Source of the DNA: Sphingomonas phyllosphaerae FA2
Lineage (GTDB): Bacteria > Pseudomonadota > Alphaproteobacteria > Sphingomonadales > Sphingomonadaceae
Reading direction: 5' to 3'
Length of the DNA stretch: 64,000 nt
Assembly (NCBI RefSeq): GCF_000427645.1
Contig: NZ_KE386571.1
Coordinates: 2,763,849 to 2,827,848 of the forward strand
Below are positions 30,046 to 40,138 of the stretch, in pieces. Within the stretch, counting starts at the first letter, position 1, and every line of letters begins with the position of its first letter. The notes beneath the pieces are model-generated. The model ran no database searches and was not told the DNA's origin. It saw only the letters and a list, made by a program, of their open reading frames with translations. The position numbers were made by a program, and so were the translations under genes.

Positions 30046-32465
30046 TTCACGCCCCAGATCTCGTGTGCATATTCGCCGATCGTGCGATCCGACGAGAACC
30101 AGCCCATGTTCGCGACGTTGCGGATCGCACTGCGGCTCCACCCGTCACGATCCGCCCAGCGCGCATCGACGTCGCGCTGCGCAGCGGCATAGGCGTCGAA
30201 ATCGGCCGCCACCATGAACCAGTCATGGTCGTACAGGCCGTTCATGAGATCGCGGTAGCGGTCGTGGTCATCTGGTGAAAACACACCGGACGCGATCGCG
30301 TTCACCGCCTGCGCGAGTTCCGCCGAATTTTCGATGACCTCACGCGGGTTGTAGCCACCGGCACGCTTTGCCGCGACCTCGTCGGCGGTCAGGCCGAAGA
30401 TCACGATATTGTCGGCACCGACATGATCGCGAATCTCGACGTTCGCGCCGTCGAGCGTGCCGATCGTCAGCGCGCCGTTGAGCGCGAATTTCATGTTGCC
30501 AGTGCCCGATGCCTCCATGCCGGCGGTCGAGATTTGCTCGGACAGGTCGGCGGCCGGCACCATCCGCTCGGCGAGGCTGACGTTGTAATTGGGGACGAAC
30601 GCGACCTTGAGCAGCCCGCCGATCGACGGATCGGCGTTGACGCGCCGCGCGACGTCGCCGGCCAGCTTGATGATGAGCTTGGCCTGATGATAGCTCGACG
30701 CCGCCTTGCCCGCGAACAGCTTGACGCGCGGCGTCCAGTCGCGTTCCGGGTGGCTGCGGATCTGATCGTAGAGCGCCACCGTTTCGATGATGTTGAGCAA
30801 CTGGCGCTTGTATTCGTGGATGCGCTTGATCTGCACGTCGAAGATCGCCGACGGATCGAGCCGCACGCCCATCTCGGTGCGCAGATAGTCCGATAGTGCG
30901 GCCTTGTTCGCGCGCTTCACCGCCGCGAAGCGTTCGCGGAACGACGCATCCTCGGCGAACGGCGCGAGTGCGGTCAGCCGCTGCGCATCGTCCATGAAGC
31001 CGTCACCGATCGCCTCGCGGATCAGCGACGTCAGCCCCGGATTGCATTCCTGCAACCAGCGGCGCGGGGTGATGCCGTTGGTCTTGTTGTTGATCCGTTC
31101 GGGGTAAAGGTGATGGAGGTCGGCGAAGACCGTCGTCTTCATCAGGCCCGTATGCAGCGCCGCCACGCCGTTGACGCTGTGCGAACCGGCAAAGGCGAGA
31201 TTGGCCATGCGGACGCGCCGCTCGCCGCCCTCGTCGATCAGGCTGATCGCGGCGATCGCGCGGTCGTCCAGCCCGTCCGCTTGCCGCGCGGCGCGAAGCA
31301 ATCGGGCGTTGATCGCATAGACCAATTGCATGTGGCGCGGCAGCAGCCGTTCGAACAGCGGCAGCGGCCAGCTCTCCAGCGCCTCGGGCAAGAGCGTGTG
31401 GTTGGTGTAGCCGAACGTCGCCTGCGTGATCTCCCACGCCTCGTCGAAGGCGAGGCCGTGCTCGTCGAGCAGCAGCCGCATCAGCTCGGCGACCGATACC
31501 GCCGGATGCGTGTCGTTGAGCTGGATCGCGGCGCGGGTCGGCAGCGTGCGGATGTCGCCGAAATACTGGACGTGGCGGCGGACGATGTCCTGGATCGAGG
31601 CGGAGGAGAAGAAATATTCCTGCCGCAGCCGCAGCTCCTGCCCCGCCGCGGTCGTATCATTGGGGTAGAGGACGCGCACCAGGGTTTCGGCGCGCAGCTG
31701 GTCGGCCATTGCGCCCGCGAAATCGCCCTGGTTGAACGCGTCGAGCTTGAACGGATCGAGGCTGCGCGCGGTCCACAGCCGCAGTGTGTTGACGCGCCGC
31801 CCGCGCCAGCCGACCACCGGCGTGTCGACCGCCATCGCCTCGACGATTTCGCCCGGCTTCCACGTCACCGCGCCGCTTTCGTCGCCGTGCACCTCGCCGC
31901 CGAAGCCGATCACGTACGCGCTTTCGCGGCGGCGGAATTCCCACGGGTTGCCGTATTGCAGCCACGTCTCGGGCAGTTCGACCTGCCAGCCGTCATCAAT
32001 CCGCTGGCGGAACATGCCGTTCACGTAGCGGATGCCGTAGCCGTAGGCGGGCAGGTCGAGCGTGGCGAGGCTCTCCATGAAGCACGCCGCCAGCCGGCCG
32101 AGGCCACCGTTGCCGAGTGCGGCGTCAGGCTCAATTTCCTCCAGCGCGGCGAGATCGACGCCCAGTTCGCGCAGCGCTGCCGCCACCTCCTCGCGCGCCG
32201 ACAGATTAGCGAGCGTGTCGCGCAGCAGTCGTCCGATCAGGAATTCGAGGCTGAGATAATAGACGCGCTTCGCCCCCGCGGCATGCGCGGCCTTCGTGGA
32301 GACCATCCAGCGTTCGATGATCTCGTTACGGACGGTGAGGATCGTCGCCGCCAGCCAGTCATGCGGACGCGCGGCCTGCTCGTCCTTGCCGATGCGATGC
32401 ACCAGCGTGTCGAGGATATTGAGCGCCAGCGGACCCCGCTGCTGCACGGTTTCGGTCTCGATCAC
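30042..32465 (-). CDS. glgP: Glycogen/alpha-glucan phosphorylase
   Basis: An 807-residue PLP-dependent GT35 enzyme releasing glucose 1-phosphate from glycogen ends. Seen are RVYYLSLEFLIGRLL near the N-terminus, GLGRLAACFMESLATL, and the PLP lysine region EASGTGNMKFALNGALTIGTLDGANVE. The start is GTG at 32465 with an AAGGGGG stretch nearby upstream; the in-frame extension to 32864 overlaps the yihY gene and was rejected. It is first in the glycogen locus as transcribed and is 29 bp downstream of the yihY-like gene. Confidence 0.95.
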   Translation of the reverse strand: MIETETVQQRGPLALNILDTLVHRIGKDEQAARPHDWLAATILTVRNEIIERWMVSTKAAHAAGAKRVYYLSLEFLIGRLLRDTLANLSAREEVAAALRELGVDLAALEEIEPDAALGNGGLGRLAACFMESLATLDLPAYGYGIRYVNGMFRQRIDDGWQVELPETWLQYGNPWEFRRRESAYVIGFGGEVHGDESGAVTWKPGEIVEAMAVDTPVVGWRGRRVNTLRLWTARSLDPFKLDAFNQGDFAGAMADQLRAETLVRVLYPNDTTAAGQELRLRQEYFFSSASIQDIVRRHVQYFGDIRTLPTRAAIQLNDTHPAVSVAELMRLLLDEHGLAFDEAWEITQATFGYTNHTLLPEALESWPLPLFERLLPRHMQLVYAINARLLRAARQADGLDDRAIAAISLIDEGGERRVRMANLAFAGSHSVNGVAALHTGLMKTTVFADLHHLYPERINNKTNGITPRRWLQECNPGLTSLIREAIGDGFMDDAQRLTALAPFAEDASFRERFAAVKRANKAALSDYLRTEMGVRLDPSAIFDVQIKRIHEYKRQLLNIIETVALYDQIRSHPERDWTPRVKLFAGKAASSYHQAKLIIKLAGDVARRVNADPSIGGLLKVAFVPNYNVSLAERMVPAADLSEQISTAGMEASGTGNMKFALNGALTIGTLDGANVEIRDHVGADNIVIFGLTADEVAAKRAGGYNPREVIENSAELAQAVNAIASGVFSPDDHDRYRDLMNGLYDHDWFMVAADFDAYAAAQRDVDARWADRDGWSRSAIRNVANMGWFSSDRTIGEYAHEIWGVK

Positions 32466-32494
32466 CCCTACCCCCTTGTTCGTACGTGCAATGC

Positions 32495-33394
32495 CTAGGC
32501 GGTCGCCGGTGTCCCAGCAACGCTTTCCGCCGACCGGCCGCGATACGCCTGCACGTCGAGCGCGGCGCCGAGCAGGAAGGCGTAGACGCTGAGCCACAGC
32601 CACGTCAGCGCGACGATGATCGCCCCGAGCGACCCATAGGTCGCGCCGTAATTGCCGAAGTTCGCGACGTAGAGGCTGAAACCGGTGGTCGCGAGCAGCC
32701 AGACGAGCGTCGCGGTCACCGTCCCCGGCGTCGCCCAGCGGAGTCGCGCGCCGTGGCGGTACGGGCCGAAGCGGAAGAGCAGCGACGCGCCGGTGATGAC
32801 GATCGTCGCGAGCAGCGCATAGGTGGCAATGCGGATCAGCGCGAGGACGATGCCCGGGAACCACGGGATCAGCGTACCGATTAACGCCACCACCGCGCTG
32901 GCGGCGATGCCAAGAAAGATCAGCACGATCCCGCCGAGCACGATTGCGAACGAGGTCAGTGTCCAGACGATGAAGTTGCGCTTCTCCTTCACCTCATAGG
33001 CGACGTTGAGCGCGGTCATCATCGCGGTCGCCGCCTTGCTGCCGCCGTAGAGCGCGATCAGCAGCGCGACGATCAATCCCAGGCCCTTGCGTCCCTGCGA
33101 CCCGGAGGTGACGATATCGAGCTGTTCCCCGATCAACGTCGCGACATCGCCGGGGAGCGAGACGAACAGCGCCCGAATGTCCTCCTGCACCGTCGAAGGA
33201 TCGGCGAACAGGCCGTAGGTGAAGACCGTCACCGCCAGGATCGGGGCGATCGACGAGATGATGTAGAAGGCAGCACCGGCCGCGATCAGCCCGAGATTGT
33301 CGTCGTTCGACGCGGCGTAGGCGGCTTTCATCTGGCCCCACCAGTCACGCCGGAAGGATCGCCAGAGATCGGTCGAGGATAGATCGATGTTCAT
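32495..33394 (-). CDS. YihY/BrkB-like inner membrane protein
   Basis: A 299-residue membrane protein with about six transmembrane spans. Family features are NDDNLGLIAAGAAFYIISSIAPILAVTVFTYGLF at the N-terminus, KGLGLIVALLIALYGGSKAATAMMTALNVAYEVKE in the middle, and a final NYGATYGSLGAIIVALTWLWLSVYAFLLGAALD. The family was once annotated ribonuclease BN; that assignment is wrong, and function is unknown (a transport role is suspected). Starts at ATG 33394. It is upstream of glgP on the same strand. Confidence 0.92.
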   Translation of the reverse strand: MNIDLSSTDLWRSFRRDWWGQMKAAYAASNDDNLGLIAAGAAFYIISSIAPILAVTVFTYGLFADPSTVQEDIRALFVSLPGDVATLIGEQLDIVTSGSQGRKGLGLIVALLIALYGGSKAATAMMTALNVAYEVKEKRNFIVWTLTSFAIVLGGIVLIFLGIAASAVVALIGTLIPWFPGIVLALIRIATYALLATIVITGASLLFRFGPYRHGARLRWATPGTVTATLVWLLATTGFSLYVANFGNYGATYGSLGAIIVALTWLWLSVYAFLLGAALDVQAYRGRSAESVAGTPATA

Positions 33395-33463
33395 TACGGG
33401 GGCGAACGCAGCGGCGCGGCGTAGGCTCCCGGTGGACGGGTTGTTTTGGGTTAGTCTGTCCTT

Positions 33464-33559
33464 CGTCAGTCCCGCGCACGCGGGAATCCAGAACCTCTGG
33501 CGTTTCGCTTCTATCGACAGGCCTGCGCGTCTGGATTCCCGCCTTCGCGGGAATGACGG
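33464..33559. repeat. Palindromic intergenic repeat, family C, full copy
   Basis: The arms CGTCAGTCCCGCGCACGCGG and CCGCCTTCGCGGGAATGACG flank a roughly 45-bp centre that includes CTCTGGCGTTTCGCTTCTAT. That centre is almost identical to the one at 56510-56604, so the whole unit and not just the arms is conserved. Together with the family D copy at 33591-33722 it fills the 329-bp gap 33395-33723, which has no gene. Confidence 0.85.
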
Positions 33560-33590
33560 AGATGAGGGTCGTGATCGCCGCCCCAGCCTC

Positions 33591-33722
33591 CGTCGCCCCT
33601 GCGGAGGCAGGGGCCTATGGCCGTATCGTATGCCGGTCGGCCTGACACAGGATCGCCGTGCCATGTGTCAGATGTTATTCGACATTCCACAGACATGGGC
33701 CCCTGCCTACGCAGGGGCGACG
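33591..33722. repeat. Palindromic intergenic repeat, family D, full nested copy
   Basis: The outer arms CGTCGCCCCTGCGGAGGCAG and CTGCCTACGCAGGGGCGACG enclose an inner inverted repeat, CTGACACA at about 33642 and TGTGTCAG at about 33664. The unit is about 132 bp. Other copies are at 44946-45079 and 60533-60664, and a half copy is at 45396-45429. It ends 1 bp before the stop codon of sufA. Confidence 0.85.
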
Positions 33723-33723
33723 G

Positions 33724-34077
33724 CTATACCGTGAAGCTCTCGCCGCAGCCGCAGGCGCCCTTGGCGTTGGGGTTGTTGAAGACGAAGCCGGCGGTGAAAT
33801 CGTCCTCGACCCAGTTCATCGTCGAGCCGATCAGATACAGGATCGACCCGCCGTCGACGAACAGGGTGCCGCCCGGCGTCTCGATCCGTTCGTCCATCGG
33901 CGTGGCCTGGGTGACGTAATCGACCGAATAGGCGAGCCCCGAACAGCCGCGGCGCGGGGTCGACAGCTTGACGCCGATCGCCCCCTCGGGTGCCTTGGCC
34001 ATCAGATCGGCGATGCGCGCCTCGGCGGTCGGCGTCAGCAGCAGCGGCGCGGGGCGCGCGCGGAGCGTGGTGGCCAT
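33724..34077 (-). CDS. sufA: SufA/IscA-type iron-sulfur carrier protein
   Basis: A 117-residue A-type carrier that receives clusters from the SufBCD scaffold and passes them on. The three ligand cysteines are in STPRRGCSGLAY and GACGCGESF near the C-terminus. Starts at ATG 34077, overlapping the stop of the sufT-like gene by one base (TGATG). It is the last gene of the SUF operon and is followed directly by a family D repeat that may protect the 3' end. Confidence 0.93.
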   Translation of the reverse strand: MATTLRARPAPLLLTPTAEARIADLMAKAPEGAIGVKLSTPRRGCSGLAYSVDYVTQATPMDERIETPGGTLFVDGGSILYLIGSTMNWVEDDFTAGFVFNNPNAKGACGCGESFTV

Positions 34078-34538
34078 CACAACATCCCCAGTTCGAGCCG
34101 CGCGTCGTCGGACATCTTCTGCGGGTCCCACGGCGGATCCCAGACGAGGTTGACGTCGGCAAACGCAATGCCCGGCACCGCGGCGACGCGCATCTCGACC
34201 TCGCCGGGCATCGACTCAGCAACCGGGCAGTGCGGCGTGGTTAGCGTCATCGTCACCGCGGCATGGCCGTCCTCGGTGACGTCGACGCCGTAGATCAGCC
34301 CGAGGTCGTAGATATTAACCGGGATTTCGGGGTCGAAAATGTCCTTGAGCGCATCGATCACCGCCTCGTACAGCGCGCCGCCGGGTTCGTGCGCGGCCTC
34401 CCCGCTCGGCTTCTGCGCAAGGAATCCCGACAGATAGTCGCGCTGCCGTTCCGCCCCCGTATCGACTGCGTCGGACACCTGCGCGCGCGGCGGCTTGTCG
34501 ACCGCCTCGACCGTTTCGCTCCTCACCGAGTCGCTCAT
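34077..34538 (-). CDS. sufT: SUF system protein SufT (DUF59/MIP18-like)
   Basis: A 153-residue protein of which residues about 55-150 form a DUF59 domain: AVIDALKDIFDPEIPVNIYDLGLIYGVDV, then MTLTTPHCPVAESMPGEVE and VWDPPWDPQKMSDDARLELGML. SufT aids cluster maturation, mainly under high demand. The first 55 residues are charged and probably disordered. The C in PHCPVAES is the conserved one. Starts at ATG 34538, overlapping the sufS stop by four bases. Confidence 0.93.
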   Translation of the reverse strand: MSDSVRSETVEAVDKPPRAQVSDAVDTGAERQRDYLSGFLAQKPSGEAAHEPGGALYEAVIDALKDIFDPEIPVNIYDLGLIYGVDVTEDGHAAVTMTLTTPHCPVAESMPGEVEMRVAAVPGIAFADVNLVWDPPWDPQKMSDDARLELGML

Positions 34539-35740
34539 CCGAAAATCCTCTTCACTCGCTCGATTCCGGCCGCCAGCGCCGCCACGTCCTCGGGGCCGTT
34601 GTAGACCGCGAAGCTGGCGCGCGCGGTCGCCTCGACGCCCAGCGCCGCCATCAGCGGCTGGGCGCAATGATGCCCGGCGCGGATCGCGACCCGGCTCTCG
34701 TCCAAGATGGTGCCGATGTCGTGCGGATGCACCCCCTCCATCACGAAGGAGACGATCCCGGCGCTGTCGTCCGGCCCGAGCACGCGGATCGAGTTGACGT
34801 GCGACAGCGCCGCACGCGCTTCGCGCACCAGCGCGGTTTCGTGCGCGTGGATGCGGTCGAGTCCGATCGCGCGGACGTAATCGACCGCCGCCGACAGACC
34901 GAGCGCGCCGACGATATGCGGCGTCCCCGCCTCGAAGCGCGTCGGCGCGGGAGCGTAGGTGGTGCGCTCGAACGAGACGCGGTCGATCATCGACCCGCCG
35001 CCCTGATAGGGTGGCATCGCGTCGAGCAGCTCGGCGCGCGCCCACAGCACGCCGATGCCAGTCGGGCCGTAGAGCTTGTGCCCGGAGAAGACGTAGAAAT
35101 CGCAGCCGAGCGCGGCGACGTCTACGCGCACGCGCGGCACCGCCTGACAGCCGTCGATCAGGATCTTCGCACCGACCGCATGCGCGATCGCGCTGGCCTT
35201 CGCCACGTCGAGAATCGAGCCGAGCACGTTCGAGACATGCGCCAGCGCGACGAGCTTGTGTTCGGGGCGGATCATCGCCGCCATCGCGTCGAGGTCGATG
35301 CGATGATCGTGCGTGAGCGGGATCACGTCGATCGCGGCGCCGACGCGCTCGGCGACCATCTGCCACGGCACGATGTTACTGTGATGCTCGAGCATCGACA
35401 GCAGGATGCGGTCGCCGGCCTTGAGATTCTGTGCCGCCCATGACTGCGCGACGAGGTTGATCGCCTCGGTCGCGCCGCGCACGAACACGATCTCGTTCGC
35501 GGGCGCGCCGATCAGGTCGGCGATGTTGGCGCGCGCGGCCTCATAGGCCAGCGTCATGTCCGCCGAACGCTGGTACACGCCGCGGTGGACGGTGGCGTAG
35601 GTGGTGTCGTAGCCGCGGGTGATCGCGTCGATCACGGGCTTCGGCTTCTGCGCGGTCGCGGCGGTGTCGAGATACGCCCAACCCTCCGGGATCGCGGGAA
35701 AATCTGTGACCAGATCGAGCGGGGCGTCGAGCGTGGTCAT
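34535..35740 (-). CDS. sufS: Cysteine desulfurase SufS
   Basis: A 401-residue PLP enzyme that removes sulfur from cysteine as a protein persulfide for cluster assembly. The PLP lysine is in VFSGHKLYGPTG and the catalytic cysteine in RAGHHCAQPLM (group II desulfurase). Starts at ATG 35740. Its Shine-Dalgarno (GGAGG, 5 bases before the ATG) lies inside the adjacent palindromic repeat, within a predicted GC-rich hairpin. No SufE is encoded in the operon, so the sulfur acceptor must be elsewhere. Confidence 0.96.
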   Translation of the reverse strand: MTTLDAPLDLVTDFPAIPEGWAYLDTAATAQKPKPVIDAITRGYDTTYATVHRGVYQRSADMTLAYEAARANIADLIGAPANEIVFVRGATEAINLVAQSWAAQNLKAGDRILLSMLEHHSNIVPWQMVAERVGAAIDVIPLTHDHRIDLDAMAAMIRPEHKLVALAHVSNVLGSILDVAKASAIAHAVGAKILIDGCQAVPRVRVDVAALGCDFYVFSGHKLYGPTGIGVLWARAELLDAMPPYQGGGSMIDRVSFERTTYAPAPTRFEAGTPHIVGALGLSAAVDYVRAIGLDRIHAHETALVREARAALSHVNSIRVLGPDDSAGIVSFVMEGVHPHDIGTILDESRVAIRAGHHCAQPLMAALGVEATARASFAVYNGPEDVAALAAGIERVKRIFG

Positions 35741-35741
35741 A

Positions 35742-35866
35742 CTCCCCTCCCTGCAAGGGAGGGGCTGGGGGTGGGTTGCGTGCTCATGCTACGGCTCCGA
35801 CGGGGTGAGGCGACCGTATCTCCCGGACGCCACCCACCCCCGGCCCCTCCCTTGCAGGGAGGGGAG
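35742..35866. repeat. Palindromic repeat, family G, filling the sufD-sufS gap
   Basis: The arms CTCCCCTCCCTGCAAGGGAG (with GGGCTGGGGGTGGG after) at 35742-35775 and the near-perfect complement at 35831-35866. Each arm also forms its own hairpin (CCCTCCCTGCAAGGGAGGG). The element occupies the whole gap: it starts one base from the sufS ATG and stops one base from the sufD stop codon. Confidence 0.9.
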
Positions 35867-35867
35867 A

Positions 35868-36932
35868 TCACAACGCGCTCTCCAGCCATGCATCAGCATC
35901 GGCGGCGAAGGCGTCGCGGACCGTCTCGTCGCCGATCCGGTCGAGCGCATCGGCGACGAAGGCGCGGGTCAGCAGCGCCTTGGCGCGCGGTGCGGGGATG
36001 CCGCGGCTTTCCATGTAGAACAGCGCGCGCGCGTCGAGTTCACCGACCGTCGCGCCGTGCGCGCACTTCACGTCGTCGGCGAAGATCTCCAGCTCGGGCT
36101 TGAGGTTGACGGTCGCGGTGCGGTGCAGGAGCAGCCCGCGCAACGATTGCTCGCCGTCGGTCTTCTGCGCGTGACGCGCGACCTCGACCGCGGCGGCGAG
36201 GCTCGCCTGCGACTGGTCGGCGGCGACCGCGCGCCACAATTGATGCGACTGGCCGTTGGGCTCGGCGTGGCGGACCCGCACCGCGCATTCCTGCTTGAGC
36301 CGGTCGCGGGTCAGCAGCGCGCCGCCGTACTCGGCATAGCCGCCCTCGCCCGCCAGCGTGATCGCGGCGTCGATGCGGACGCCCTGATCGCCCGCCGCGA
36401 GCATCGTGCCGATCAGGCTTGCGCCCTCGCCCAGCTCCGCCTCGTCGCGGAGCGTGACGAAGCCCGCACCCTGCGTCATGCGGACCGCGCGCATCAGCCG
36501 CGCCGCCTTGCCGAGCCGGATGCGGGTGTTGCGGTTCGACCAGCCCGCGCCGACGAACGTCTCGACGACCTGCGCCGAGGTGTCGGTGTCGAGCACGATC
36601 TCGGCGGCGACGTGGTTGTCGCCGCCGGTCGCGACATGCACGACCTGCACCGGGTGCGCGACCGCCTGCGCATCGAGGTGGAGCGACCAGCCGCGCGTGG
36701 CGCGCTTGCCGAGCGCGTGCGCGCCGGGGGCGAGGTCGCCGACGCGGACGCGGTGGAGGTCGCTGGCGGCGTCATCGAGGACGCCGTCGACGAACAGCAA
36801 TTTCGCGCCGGGCAGGTCGAGGAACTGCGCTTGCGGACGCGTGATCGGCGTGAGCGCGGCGGCGGCGGCGATCCCGCCGAGATCCGCCCAGCGCCACGCT
36901 TCCTCACGGTTGGAGGGGAGATCGAGGGTCAT
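35868..36932 (-). CDS. sufD: Fe-S cluster scaffold component SufD
   Basis: A 354-residue partner of SufB in the SufB-SufC2-SufD scaffold. The N-terminal SNREEAWRWADLGGIA is a shortened form of the family start; the beta-helix core and the C-terminal LEIFADDVKCAHGATVGELDARALFYMESRGIP.A.AKALLTRAFV are diagnostic. I start at ATG 36932 rather than 22 codons upstream. It is shorter than E. coli SufD (423) mainly at the N-terminus, as in other alphaproteobacteria. Confidence 0.94.
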   Translation of the reverse strand: MTLDLPSNREEAWRWADLGGIAAAAALTPITRPQAQFLDLPGAKLLFVDGVLDDAASDLHRVRVGDLAPGAHALGKRATRGWSLHLDAQAVAHPVQVVHVATGGDNHVAAEIVLDTDTSAQVVETFVGAGWSNRNTRIRLGKAARLMRAVRMTQGAGFVTLRDEAELGEGASLIGTMLAAGDQGVRIDAAITLAGEGGYAEYGGALLTRDRLKQECAVRVRHAEPNGQSHQLWRAVAADQSQASLAAAVEVARHAQKTDGEQSLRGLLLHRTATVNLKPELEIFADDVKCAHGATVGELDARALFYMESRGIPAPRAKALLTRAFVADALDRIGDETVRDAFAADADAWLESAL

Positions 36933-36980
36933 GCGATGGGGCCTTGGATGTCGTGCGACGCAGTGAGGGCGCGGATCGGG

Positions 36981-37124
36981 GTGGTTCGCGCAGAGCACGC
37001 AGAGGGCGCAGAGTGGTGCCGCGCTGCCGCGTCAGCGGCTCTCATCACTACCAGCCGCGACGATGCAAGCGCGCCGCCGCGCGCGGAACCGCTCTGCGCC
37101 CTTGGCGTGCTCTGCGCGAACCAC
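36981..37124. repeat. Inverted repeat, family F, in the sufC-sufD gap
   Basis: Two 33-bp arms, starting GTGGTTCGCGCAGAGCACGC at 36981 and ending TGCTCTGCGCGAACCAC at 37124, match as reverse complements with about two mismatches. The 78-bp spacer shows no gene. The element ends one base before the sufC stop codon. No second copy of this family is in the window. Confidence 0.8.
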
Positions 37125-37125
37125 T

Positions 37126-37869
<744 letters not shown>

Positions 37870-37875
<6 letters not shown>

Positions 37876-37940
37876 CCCGGCGTAGGCCGGGATCCAGTCC
37901 CGACCGGTGTAACTGGACCCCGGCCTTCGCCGGGGTGACG
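37870..37940. repeat. Palindromic repeat, family B, in the sufB-sufC gap
   Basis: The arms CGTCATCCCGGCGTAGGCCG and CGGCCTTCGCCGGGGTGACG pair over most of their length, with GGATCCAGT and ACTGGACC inside. It fills nearly all of the 72-bp gap, including one candidate sufC start codon. Related to family A in its GTCATCCCGG ends but different inside. Confidence 0.85.
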
Positions 37941-37947
37941 GAAGGGA

Positions 37948-39411
<1,464 letters not shown>

Positions 39412-39413
39412 GA

Positions 39414-39860
39414 TTATGCCTCAACCTTCATCTGCTGCTGCGCCGTCGCCGGCGCGTCTGCGGCGAGTTGCGCCAGCGTGATCCCCGCCAGCGCCCCGCG
39501 CACCGCCCGGTTGACCGCACCCCAGTGCGGCTTCACCCGGCAATTTCCCTCGATCGCGCAATCGTGATTCTCGGCGTCGACGCACGAGGTCATCGCGATC
39601 GGCCCCTCGACCGCCTCGACGATGTCGGCGAGCGTGATCGACGCCGGCGGGCGCGACAGACGGAAACCGCCGCCCTGCCCGCGCGCGCTGTCGATCAGCC
39701 CCGCCGCCGCCAGCTTGCTGACCAGCTTCTGCGCGGTCGGCAGCGGCACGCCCGTCTCCTCGGCGAGCGAGGTCGCATTCTGCCGCGCCATCCCGCCGCA
39801 ATGCCGCGCGGCGGCGCCGAGCAGCACCACGGCATAGTCGGTCAGGCTGGAAAGACGCAT
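39414..39860 (-). CDS. Rrf2 family SUF operon regulator
   Basis: A 148-residue winged-helix regulator with the Rrf2 N-terminus [20 protein letters not shown], recognition region [21 protein letters not shown], the wing [11 protein letters not shown] and three cysteines (C93, C101, C107) that should hold a 2Fe-2S cluster. It matches the SUF-specific Rrf2 group (regulator first, then sufBCDS). By analogy with IscR, loss of its cluster would change repression of the operon. Starts at ATG 39860. Confidence 0.93.
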   Translation of the reverse strand: MRLSSLTDYAVVLLGAAARHCGGMARQNATSLAEETGVPLPTAQKLVSKLAAAGLIDSARGQGGGFRLSRPPASITLADIVEAVEGPIAMTSCVDAENHDCAIEGNCRVKPHWGAVNRAVRGALAGITLAQLAADAPATAQQQMKVEA

Positions 39861-39879
39861 CAGTTGCGAACCACTCTCA

Positions 39880-39902
39880 AATCGGATCGAATTGTTCCGA
39901 TT
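39880..39902. promoter_or_regulatory. Putative operator upstream of the SUF regulator
   Basis: A 23-bp dyad: AATCGGA (39880-39886) and TCCGATT (39896-39902) around a palindromic AATT centre. It lies 20-42 bp upstream of the first gene of the operon, the right place for the Rrf2 protein to bind its own promoter. The -10 element is not certain. This is an inference from symmetry and position. Confidence 0.4.
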
Positions 39903-39949
39903 GGCAGATGGTCGTTTGCGCGCGCGAAATCAACCGTTGCGTGCGGATC

Positions 39950-39980
39950 AAAAAAAGGGCCCGGCATCGCTGCCGGGCCC
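39950..39980 (-). terminator. Strong intrinsic terminator
   Basis: On the minus strand a 10-bp perfect stem (GGGCCCGGCA with TGCCGGGCCC, four-base loop) is followed by seven T. It sits 90 bp upstream of the SUF regulator, pointing toward it. The neighbouring gene pyrD runs the other way, so only a short transcript starting between 39981 and 40139 can end here. Confidence 0.85.
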
Positions 39981-40050
39981 TCCAGGAAAGAGACTTCCCT
40001 GAGGAAGCCCTTCGGGTCGCAGGGATCTTATGCCGCTGATTCGGCCGCAA
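39950..40050 (-). ncRNA. Candidate small RNA or leader attenuator upstream of the SUF operon
   Basis: Read on the minus strand, three consecutive hairpins precede the run of T: CCCGAAGGG (40016-40008), a ten-pair stem CCTCAGGGAA/TTCCTGGAGG (40004-39979) with one mismatch, and the terminator. The second stem shares two bases with the base of the terminator stem, so the two may compete. Either this is an independent sRNA in the pyrD-regulator gap, or a terminator-type leader of the SUF transcript. The 5' end is an estimate; no small coding frame fits. Confidence 0.5.
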
Positions 40051-40138
40051 AGATTGGATGGATGCGACGCCGCGTCCGGCAAAACTTACAATTGCTGCGC
40101 GCTTGATCTCCCCGCGCGGGAAGGCGAAACGACGCTTT

